Source of the DNA: an uncultured Pseudomonadota bacterium
GTDB taxonomy: Bacteria; Pseudomonadota; Gammaproteobacteria; Methylococcales; Methylomonadaceae
Assembly (NCBI GenBank): GCA_903858105.1
Contig: CAIOHN010000049.1
Coordinates: 1 to 44,989, forward strand
Length of the DNA stretch: 44,989 bases
Direction of reading: 5' to 3'
Shown here: in pieces, positions 23,427 to 31,162 of the stretch
Position numbering within the stretch: position 1 is the stretch's first letter
Layout: each line of letters opens with the position of its first letter
Position numbers and translations under genes: made by a program
The notes under the pieces: model-generated
What the model saw: the letters and a program-made list of their open reading frames with translations, nothing else
Told to the model about the DNA's origin: nothing
Databases searched by the model: none

Positions 23427-24043
23427 TGATCTGCCGCAAGCCGGCGTTGAATGGCATCTGCCAAGACTGATTCAAGATGTTCCAGACTGACATCCATCCA
23501 TTCCAGCGGCAAGTCGACAAAGCGCGCAGCGGCTTCAGCGGCTTTACTAAAATCACCGTTACAAGGTGTCCTGAGTGCCAGGATGTATTTATGGCTGCTG
23601 TGAAATATCTCGCGTATCACGATCATATTGGCACCAAAACAGGCCGTGATCATCGGCTCCCAGGTTTGCGCCCAGTCTTCCAGCAGAAAATACGCGCCTT
23701 TTTCCAGCTCCTGCATGAATAACTCGTAGCCCAACAACATCACAATGCAGTTTTGGCCGTGGGTGCGGCAGGTTTGGTGTCCTTGCAGATATTTTTCCAT
23801 CAGCGGATGGCAACTGCCATAAAACACTACGGTTTTTTCGCCGAGTTTCTCGCGTTCTTCCAGGGCCTGATTCAACTCAATCGATAAGCGATTAAGATAA
23901 TTGTGCAAGGCGGAATCCAGATAATGGGTATGCACGTTCCAGTGGTTCTTGGCGATTAAACCATCCACTTCCTTGCGCAGAATGCCGCAACCTATCATGG
24001 TCAGCGGTGGCTGGTGTTCGGGATGTAGCGTAAAGCTTTTCAT
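23423..24043 (-). CDS. DUF1638-family protein
   Basis: [15 protein letters not shown]...[11 protein letters not shown]...[16 protein letters not shown]; typical neighbour of corrinoid methyltransferase genes. Confidence 0.8.
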   Translation of the reverse strand: MKSFTLHPEHQPPLTMIGCGILRKEVDGLIAKNHWNVHTHYLDSALHNYLNRLSIELNQALEEREKLGEKTVVFYGSCHPLMEKYLQGHQTCRTHGQNCIVMLLGYELFMQELEKGAYFLLEDWAQTWEPMITACFGANMIVIREIFHSSHKYILALRTPCNGDFSKAAEAAARFVDLPLEWMDVSLEHLESVLADAIQRRLAADQ

Positions 24044-25068
24044 GGCAGTCTCCCGTATTCAAAAGCCGCGTCTATCATGGCGCGGATGTTGGTTTCTGGC
24101 ACCGCCAGCGGCATTACGCCGGTACCGAACAGAAAGTGTCCGCCGGTTTTGCCAATCTCGATGATGCGTTTGACCTCGGCGCGGGTTTGCGCCTCGCTCC
24201 AGTGAATCATCTTGATGTCGTCGATGACGCCACAGGTCAGGCCGCGACTATTTATCCGTTGTTTGGCTTCTGCAAGATTCGCCAGTGGGCTAATGTAATG
24301 GCTTGCGATCTGCAGTTCGTCGAGCACCAAATCGATCACATCATTGAAGGGAGCCATGCCGCAGTAATACACAATGTCCTCGGTGCCACCGGGCCTTAAA
24401 TCCCGCTGCATCCAGGGCATCACGGTTGTTTCGATCTGTTTGCGGCTGAGGAAATATGGGGAGCCAAACGGTGTGGAATAAATTAAGACCTTGGCCCCGA
24501 GCTTGCGTAAGCCCGCGATTTGCTGCTGAAAAAAATCAGAGCACTTGCGTAGCAATTCGTCGCGTAAATCAAAAGGGCCTAGCAGAAACAACTCCATCCA
24601 TTTGTCCATGCCCATCAAAATCGCCGGCAGGGTGGTGGAGGCGGTGACATAGGCGCACAGTGGATGTGTGGCACCTAGTTCGCTGTTTAAAATCGTCATG
24701 CAATCGGCAATGGATTGCCAGGCAGGGTGCTTGGTGATGTCGGCTGGAATCTCGAATTTAGCTATGTCGTCCAGGTTTTTGATTACAAAATCAGCGACAT
24801 TCGGCGCACCGTCGTCGGCAAACAGAATCTCTTGGCAACCCAATAACTCCGCTTCTTTGCCGACATAATGCAAGCTCCAGACGTTGTCATAGCCGTAACG
24901 CTTTTGCATCCGTAATTGGGCGTCGGCGACATATTCACCGTTGCCAAAAAAATCTTTGGGCGACAAACCTAGCTCGCGCGCGCCTTGGTCGAGCAAATTG
25001 CAAAAAACCGGAATGCGCGGTGCTGGGTTGCCATTTTTGGCTGCCGTCAGTATTTGCAAGGGCGTCAT
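24040..25068 (-). CDS. Uroporphyrinogen decarboxylase (UroD)-family corrinoid methyltransferase homolog
   Basis: UroD/MtaA-like fold sequence: RIPVFCNLLDQGARELGLSPKDFF...VYYCGMAPFNDVI...PETNIRAMIDAAFEYG; context with corrinoid protein. Confidence 0.82.
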   Translation of the reverse strand: MTPLQILTAAKNGNPAPRIPVFCNLLDQGARELGLSPKDFFGNGEYVADAQLRMQKRYGYDNVWSLHYVGKEAELLGCQEILFADDGAPNVADFVIKNLDDIAKFEIPADITKHPAWQSIADCMTILNSELGATHPLCAYVTASTTLPAILMGMDKWMELFLLGPFDLRDELLRKCSDFFQQQIAGLRKLGAKVLIYSTPFGSPYFLSRKQIETTVMPWMQRDLRPGGTEDIVYYCGMAPFNDVIDLVLDELQIASHYISPLANLAEAKQRINSRGLTCGVIDDIKMIHWSEAQTRAEVKRIIEIGKTGGHFLFGTGVMPLAVPETNIRAMIDAAFEYGRLP

Positions 25069-25739
25069 GGTTTTACCTCGCGGATTAAATCGACGATGAC
25101 TTTAGCCGCAGTCACGCCGTCCGGTGCCCAGGCGTCAGCACCGACGGCAAGATATAATTCAGGATCGAAACGATAAGGCGCGCCGCCGACTGCTAGCTTG
25201 ATCTTGTGCTCCAGGCCTTGTTCCTGCAATAAACTCCGCACTCGTAAGCTGCCTCTATCGCTGGTGGCGGTATGTACCATCATGGCCGACACGGCGATGA
25301 CTTGTGCGTCCTCAGCTATTGCTGTTTCGACAAACTTTTCCGCGCTGACATTGGTGCCCAAATCAACCACATCGACCATCAGCGATTTAAGACATCCGGT
25401 GACAATGCGTTTGCCCAGCGAATGCAGGTCGCCATAAGCTGCGCCGATAATCACCCGGCCGATCATTTCCGGCGGATTACTGAATTTTTCCAACATTTTT
25501 TCGGTCACATCGGCAGCGATTTGCGCCGTCATAAAATGCTGGGCAAGATTGGCATCGGGGTCTTTTTCGATAAATGCCATCATCAATTCGACTGCCGGAA
25601 TCACCAGTTTAAAGACTATATCTTCCGGGCTTAAGCCATCGGCCAAGGCCCGATTGACCACATCCAGCGCAGCCTGTTTGTCCGTTTCAAAAACGGCCTC
25701 GTTATAGGACTGAATGTAGGCTTCAAGCATTAGTCGCAC
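25065..25739 (-). CDS. Methyltransferase cognate corrinoid protein (B12-binding)
   Basis: GDLHSLGKRIV (DxHxxG), VSAMMVHTA, VGGAPYRFD...GADAWAPDG. Confidence 0.92.
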   Translation of the reverse strand: MRLMLEAYIQSYNEAVFETDKQAALDVVNRALADGLSPEDIVFKLVIPAVELMMAFIEKDPDANLAQHFMTAQIAADVTEKMLEKFSNPPEMIGRVIIGAAYGDLHSLGKRIVTGCLKSLMVDVVDLGTNVSAEKFVETAIAEDAQVIAVSAMMVHTATSDRGSLRVRSLLQEQGLEHKIKLAVGGAPYRFDPELYLAVGADAWAPDGVTAAKVIVDLIREVKP

Positions 25740-27385
25740 TCCGTGATGGGCATGGGCTGTAAGCGTAAGTTGTCGATAAAGCGGTTTTCGTATGCAAACA
25801 CACCGCCCAGATTGATGACTTTAGCCCGTTCAACGATGTTATGTAACTGTGATTGGCTGGCGGGGTTTAGCAGCAGTTTTTCACAGCCTGCCAGACTGGC
25901 ATTGGGCAGGAGACGCACTCGGTTTGCTGTAACCGGGGGTAGAAGTCCGACGCGGTAAGCGCTATTCAAGTCCAAGTGCTGCCCAAAACTGCCGCAAATC
26001 CAGAGCGTGTTGAGATCGTTAATCGTCAAGTTTGCCAAACAAAGTAATTGTGACATGGCTGCGGCAGTCGATGCTTTGGCGCGCTGGAAAATATCGATGT
26101 CGCTCGCAAAAATAGCGCTTTTGCGCTTATCGGCTTGCAGTAAATAGCCTGTTTCCGGCTGCGGCTGGCTGAAACGTCCGGAAGGTTTAAGTTGTTTTGT
26201 TTCCACGAGCAGTGCAATGGCATCGATAAAACCACTGGCACAAAAGCCGCGCACCGGTGCATCTCCCAAGGTTTGCAACTGAAATGTTTCGCCAAGTCTG
26301 GATACTTTGCAGATGGCTCCCGTTTCGGCGCTTAAACCGTTGCGCATGCCAACGCCTTCAAAAGCCGGTCCGCCGGGAACTGAGGTAACTAACAGTTCTC
26401 GGCCATCCCACAACGCAATTTCGGTATTGGTGCCAAAGTCGGCCAGCAGCGTCGGTTGCGTTTGCTCGGTTATGTCGGTTGCCAAAAGATCGGCCAGTAA
26501 ATCGGAGCCGATAAAGCCTGCCAATGGTTGGGCTATTTCGATGTCGGCATGCGGCATCCGCCACGCTTGCTGCCAAGCGTGGCTATCGTTTGGTTGGCAG
26601 GTGATCGGTAATTGCCAGTTTTCCGGCTGGTAGAGGCTATCGTCGTGATTACCGCAAAGCAAACTCAGCATCGCCGTGTTACCGACAATCAGCACTTTGC
26701 CCATGTCGGTTAGTATTGGGGTGATCTCGCCCATGTCGCGGCTTAATATGTCGCGCACACCATTGATAATAGCGCTACGAGCTTGCTGGCCGATGGGGAT
26801 TGTCTCCTGGTTTCCCAAGCGTTCGGCATCCAGACGCGTCAATACGTCAGCGCCGCAAGCTACTTGAGGATTGATACTGTAACGGCTGGCAATGCGCCGA
26901 CCGGATTGCCGATTCCACAAGGACAGGCGAATGTGCGTAGTACCAAGATCAACCGCTACCCCGTAGACATGATCGGCAATTGCAGCATTGGCGCTGGCTT
27001 GATAAAGCTGGCTGGCGTCCAGACTTTTCCATTCCGAATGCGGGGCCGGGTGTTCAAGATACAGTTCGCAGTTCGTGCGAGGCCGCAATTGGCAAGCCAG
27101 GCGCATGCCATTTGCCAAATCTTCCGGTAACAGTTTTTGATGTTCTGCCAGGGTGGGTGGGTTGAAGTCGCCGCTGACGGTTTGAATCAGACAGGCGCCG
27201 CAACTACCCAAGCCACCACAGGCGGCTCGGACTCTCAAATCGGTGGTGTCCAGCGCCTGTCGCACCGATTGTGACGATGGCACCGCTAGGCATAAGGTTT
27301 GGTGGTCGCTGCGCACCGTCGCCAATACCGCAGTCGTTGCGGAGGTCTGCGCAAGGGTGGCTTGCTGGGGCGTTGATCTGATCAC
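25730..27385 (-). CDS. Corrinoid-activating ASKHA ATPase with N-terminal 2Fe-2S domain (RACE/RamA-like, DUF4445)
   Basis: CGGLGSCGACLIQTVSG; AVDLGTTHIRLSLW; LADFGTNTEIALWDGRELLVTSVPGGPAFEGVGMRNGLSAETGAI. Confidence 0.92.
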   Translation of the reverse strand: MIRSTPQQATLAQTSATTAVLATVRSDHQTLCLAVPSSQSVRQALDTTDLRVRAACGGLGSCGACLIQTVSGDFNPPTLAEHQKLLPEDLANGMRLACQLRPRTNCELYLEHPAPHSEWKSLDASQLYQASANAAIADHVYGVAVDLGTTHIRLSLWNRQSGRRIASRYSINPQVACGADVLTRLDAERLGNQETIPIGQQARSAIINGVRDILSRDMGEITPILTDMGKVLIVGNTAMLSLLCGNHDDSLYQPENWQLPITCQPNDSHAWQQAWRMPHADIEIAQPLAGFIGSDLLADLLATDITEQTQPTLLADFGTNTEIALWDGRELLVTSVPGGPAFEGVGMRNGLSAETGAICKVSRLGETFQLQTLGDAPVRGFCASGFIDAIALLVETKQLKPSGRFSQPQPETGYLLQADKRKSAIFASDIDIFQRAKASTAAAMSQLLCLANLTINDLNTLWICGSFGQHLDLNSAYRVGLLPPVTANRVRLLPNASLAGCEKLLLNPASQSQLHNIVERAKVINLGGVFAYENRFIDNLRLQPMPITECD

Positions 27386-27647
27386 GAGTTATAAAGCCTA
27401 CTGGTCGGGTTAGAAGTAGGGGGCTACTTTAAGCTCTATCTTATCGAGTCGATTGTATTTTAATCCAGCGATTCCCTGTCATTTTGCTGGGCAGATAAGC
27501 ACTTGTAACTATTTTTCGTTGTTGGATGGGATTGGGCAGCATTAAGCATCCTTGTTTATACTAAGCTGGTAGAACTGACTGCAGTGTTGTTTACCTTAAC
27601 GAGCGCGTCTGTCAGTCATGGTTTGTCCCGAATAACAATGGAACCCA

Positions 27648-28925
27648 ATGGAACCCGTTAAGCAAGACGCCGAACACAAGGCCACCATTTTGTTAGTGGA
27701 TGACGAGTCCATCAATCTTTCCATTTTTGGACAACTGCTCACGCCGTATTATCAGGTTTTGGTCGCTACCAACGGTCAGCGCGCTTTGCAGTTGGTGTGC
27801 CTAACGCCCAAGCCGGATTTGATTTTACTGGACGTGATGATGCCGGGCATGGACGGTTACGAAGTTATAGCTCATTTAAAAGCCAATCCAGTGTCACGGG
27901 ATATTCCGGTGATATTTGTTACTGCCTTGAATTCCGACCTGGAAGAAGAACGCGGCCTGGTCTTAGGCGCAGTTGACTACATCTACAAGCCCTGTCATTT
28001 ATCGATTTTATTGGCGCGCATCCAAACCCAACTTGAATTAAAAAGCGCCCGTGATCGTTTGAAAGACCAAAATACGTTTTTGGAAACGGAAGTCGAGCGG
28101 CGAGATAAAGATAATCGCGCGGTGCATGCGCAGTTGTTGCAATCCGAAAAACTGGCGGCGATCGGCCAACTGGCAGCCGGTATTGCTCACGAAATTAATA
28201 ATCCGATCGGTTTTGTAAGCTCAAATTTAAACACCTTGAGTTGCTATTTGACTGACTTGTTTTGCGTAGTGGATGCCTATGAGTCCACGTTGAGCGATAC
28301 TGAGATTTCCAAGGAAGCACTGCAAAAGCTGCAGGAACTAAAAAAACAAAAACAATTGGATTATTTGCGCAGCGATATTTCTGAATTAATTGCAGAGTCG
28401 CGGGAAGGGCTATTGCGGGTGCGCGATATTGTGCAGGATTTAAAGAATTTTGCTCACTCTGATGCCAATAGTTGGGAATTGGCTGATTTGCACAAGGGGC
28501 TGGATTCTACGCTGAATATTATCGCCAACGAGCTTAAATACCACTGCGCCGTGCATAAGCGCTATGGTGATATTCCGCAGATTTATTGTTTGTCCTCGCA
28601 ATTGAATCAGGTGTTTATGAATTTGCTGGTCAACGCCGGGCAAGCCATAGAAACCCAAGGTGAAATCACTATTGGTACCGGATGCACTGACCAGGAAGTG
28701 TGGGTGGAGATTAGCGATACCGGCAAAGGCATTGCGCCTGAAAATCTCAGCCATTTGTTTGAACCCTTTTTTACCACCAAGCCAGTGGGTAAAGGCACAG
28801 GCTTGGGCTTGTCCATTTCGCAAAATATTGTCGGTAAACACGGCGGCAGGATTGAAGTGACTAGCAATCTGGGGCATGGCAGCCAGTTTCGGGTATGGTT
28901 GCCGATCCACCCGACTCAGTCTTAG
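27648..28925 (+). CDS. Response regulator-histidine kinase (REC-HisKA-HATPase)
   Basis: [69 protein letters not shown]. Confidence 0.93.
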   Translation: MEPVKQDAEHKATILLVDDESINLSIFGQLLTPYYQVLVATNGQRALQLVCLTPKPDLILLDVMMPGMDGYEVIAHLKANPVSRDIPVIFVTALNSDLEEERGLVLGAVDYIYKPCHLSILLARIQTQLELKSARDRLKDQNTFLETEVERRDKDNRAVHAQLLQSEKLAAIGQLAAGIAHEINNPIGFVSSNLNTLSCYLTDLFCVVDAYESTLSDTEISKEALQKLQELKKQKQLDYLRSDISELIAESREGLLRVRDIVQDLKNFAHSDANSWELADLHKGLDSTLNIIANELKYHCAVHKRYGDIPQIYCLSSQLNQVFMNLLVNAGQAIETQGEITIGTGCTDQEVWVEISDTGKGIAPENLSHLFEPFFTTKPVGKGTGLGLSISQNIVGKHGGRIEVTSNLGHGSQFRVWLPIHPTQS

Positions 28926-29021
28926 TTAAAAGTGCAAATAGTTTTGCTTGGCAGAGCTTGCAGATGCGCTTATCCATGCCACACTATGGCAATAGCCACA
29001 AACTAACGTCCTTGCAAAATC

Positions 29022-29561
29022 ATGAATCAGGCCGAAACAAAAATATTGATCGTCGATGACGAGATGAATGTGCTGAAATCATTGGCGCGCCTGCTCAAAC
29101 AATACAACCCGATTACCGCCATCAGCGGTGAGGACGCGTTGATCCTGGGGCAGGAGCATGTGTTTGATCTGGTTATTTCAGATTACCGGATGCCGGGGAT
29201 TAACGGCATCGATTTTTTGATCCTGTTCAAACGTATGCAACCGGACGCCATTCGCATCGTGCTGACCGGCTTCGCTGACCTTGATGGCGCGCAGCATGCC
29301 ATCAATGAAGCGCAAGTGTTTCGTTTTATCAACAAGCCCTGGAGCAATCTGGAAATCGTCAATGTGGTCGAAAACGGCTTGGCGCATAAACGCATGCTGA
29401 TGGAAAACCGCGCATTGGCCGATCAGGTGCGCACGCAACAAAAACTACTCGACGAAAAAGAAGCCATCATCAAAGCCCTTGAAGCCGAAGAGCCGGGCAT
29501 TACCAAAGTGAATTGGGCGCAGGACGGCTCGATTATCCTGGATGCCGAGGATTTGGAGTAA
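29022..29561 (+). CDS. Stand-alone REC-domain response regulator with coiled-coil tail
   Basis: ILIVDDEMNVLKSLARLL, LVISDYRMPGINGIDFL, VLTGFADLDGAQHAINEAQVFRFINKPW; no output domain. Confidence 0.9.
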   Translation: MNQAETKILIVDDEMNVLKSLARLLKQYNPITAISGEDALILGQEHVFDLVISDYRMPGINGIDFLILFKRMQPDAIRIVLTGFADLDGAQHAINEAQVFRFINKPWSNLEIVNVVENGLAHKRMLMENRALADQVRTQQKLLDEKEAIIKALEAEEPGITKVNWAQDGSIILDAEDLE

Positions 29562-29574
29562 ATACGCCGAGCTT

Positions 29575-29620
29575 TAATCCCCTCTCCCTCAGGGAGAGGG
29601 TCAGGGTGAGGGGATTTAAA
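29575..29620. repeat. REP-like palindromic element / bidirectional terminator
   Basis: TTTAATCCCCTCTCCCTCAGGGAGAGGGTCAGGGTGAGGGGATTTAAA between convergent genes. Confidence 0.65.
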
Positions 29621-29691
29621 TAATCGATTATGATTTCTTCATTCCAGCCTTCTCTCGGAGTACCCACAGGGCATAAAGGAGAAAGGGATTT

Positions 29692-30468
29692 TTAAAGCTG
29701 GTCGATCCGTTCGTCGTTACTGAAAGCATTGAAAAATTGCTTGGCAGTGCGGCCGTTTTTGGCAGCGTTCTGATGCGCAAAATCCAGCGCCAGTTTGTGT
29801 AACGCCTCACGATTGCCGGTGTAATCGACAAAATAGCTGTCTACAATATCCAGAAATGTTTGCGTATGCTGTGGATAAAACGCCAGGCGCAGACCAAATC
29901 GATCCGATAAGGAGATTTTTTCTTCGATGGTATCGGAATAATGCACTTCGCCATCTATCAACAGGGTGTCCAGATTATCGCGCATATGTTCTGGTAACAG
30001 ATGACGGCGGTTTGATGTGGCGTAAAACAGCACATTCTCCGGCGGCAGTTCGATAGAGCCTTCCAGCACGCTCTTCAAGGGTTTGTAGAGCGCATCGCCG
30101 TTTTCAAATGATAAATCGTCGCAATAAATAATAAAACGCTGATTGTGCTCGCGGATGTCATCGACAATTTCCGGCAGGAATAACAAATCCTGTTTATCCA
30201 CTTCAATGACGCGCAAGCCTTCGTGCAAATACTCGTTCAACAAAGCCTTTACCAGCGACGATTTACCGGTACCGCGCGCGCCCCATAACAAAGCGTTATT
30301 GGCAGGCAGGCCGGCCAGAAAACGCTGGGTGTTGTCGATTAATTGCTGTTTTTGCGACTCTATGCCCAACAACTGATCCAGACGAATCGGATCAATTTGC
30401 CTAACTGGGCGCAGATGTGCCTGGCGTTGGCGCCAGATTGCTGCATAGGTGTGATTCCAATCTATCAT
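29692..30468 (-). CDS. DUF815-family AAA+ ATPase
   Basis: NNALLWGARGTGKSSLVKALLNEY Walker A, RFIIYCDDLSFE, ENVLFYATSNRRHLLPEHMRDN. Confidence 0.88.
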   Translation of the reverse strand: MIDWNHTYAAIWRQRQAHLRPVRQIDPIRLDQLLGIESQKQQLIDNTQRFLAGLPANNALLWGARGTGKSSLVKALLNEYLHEGLRVIEVDKQDLLFLPEIVDDIREHNQRFIIYCDDLSFENGDALYKPLKSVLEGSIELPPENVLFYATSNRRHLLPEHMRDNLDTLLIDGEVHYSDTIEEKISLSDRFGLRLAFYPQHTQTFLDIVDSYFVDYTGNREALHKLALDFAHQNAAKNGRTAKQFFNAFSNDERIDQL

Positions 30469-30590
30469 TAGCGATCCTGGGTTGTGCCGTCTGGCATCAA
30501 ATTTGCCAAGACGGTAGTTACTATGAGTTAGGGGGTGTATAAAAATTGGTCAATTTAACGCCAGTGTAACTAGAGCAATTACTTAGCACC

Positions 30591-30613
30591 ACTGTTAACG
30601 GGTTGTTAACAGT
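30591..30613. repeat. Perfect inverted repeat ACTGTTAAC-GGGTT-GTTAACAGT
   Basis: 9-bp arms, 5-bp loop, upstream of DUF815 gene. Confidence 0.8.
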
Positions 30614-30614
30614 G

Positions 30615-30657
30615 TTATCCACAGATTTTGTGAATAAATCACAGGTGCTGTGGAAAT
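30615..30657. promoter_or_regulatory. Cluster of candidate DnaA boxes
   Basis: TTATCCACA 30615-30623, inverted TTATTCACA 30629-30637 (as tgtgaataa), weaker tgtggaaat 30649-30657. Confidence 0.5.
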
Positions 30658-30675
30658 GTATTGGTCCAATACATT
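30655..30675. repeat. Perfect inverted repeat AATGTATTGG-T-CCAATACATT
   Basis: 10-bp arms with single-base centre. Confidence 0.8.
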
Positions 30676-30852
30676 TGGTATTAACGTAGACGCTGCGATA
30701 AAAACTGCTAATGGCTCATCGACAGCGCACTATTTTTGCCCGATAGCTCAGTCTAATCCTGGTTGCTTGGGCAGTCTATCGGTATGTGTGGTAAAAGGCG
30801 ACCGTGGCAGCCGCAGTGGCTCTTCACTGTTATAACGGCAGAATGGCTTGGG

Positions 30853-31080
30853 TTAGCACCAGCCCTGCAGCCACCGTACGCTATCTGTTAGCTCGCGCCA
30901 GGGGAGGATTTGTTTGCGTTTGCTGTATACGGCCTCCAGTTCAATGAGTTCAATTGAGTCGGTGGGTTCCGGCTGTATTAGTTTGCAGACAAGAAAGTGT
31001 TTTTCTTTGTGCTGCGGGGTGACCGCAGTCCATTTGCTAAGCAATAATTTGTTAGGGTTTAGGTGTCGATTTTTTAGCAT
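30853..31080 (-). CDS. TIGR02450-family Trp-rich small protein
   Basis: MLKNRHLNPNKLLLSKWTAVTPQHKEKHFLVCKL...ILPWRELTDSVRWLQGWC. Confidence 0.75.
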   Translation of the reverse strand: MLKNRHLNPNKLLLSKWTAVTPQHKEKHFLVCKLIQPEPTDSIELIELEAVYSKRKQILPWRELTDSVRWLQGWC

Positions 31081-31162
31081 ATCAGGCTCCGGGTTATCGC
31101 CTGGAGTTATGCCAGCAAACACGCGTATTTCAAGGCGTTGCTGCATTTTATTCTGCAATGAC

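Noticed and set aside
27386-27647. Cobalamin riboswitch upstream of the corrinoid operon
   Set aside because: No B12-box-like element (GCCACTG) could be found in the intergenic sequence on the operon strand.
30650-30835. 61-aa plus-strand ORF starting within the palindrome cluster
   Set aside because: Short, overlaps the inverted repeat, no family resemblance; not strong enough to call.
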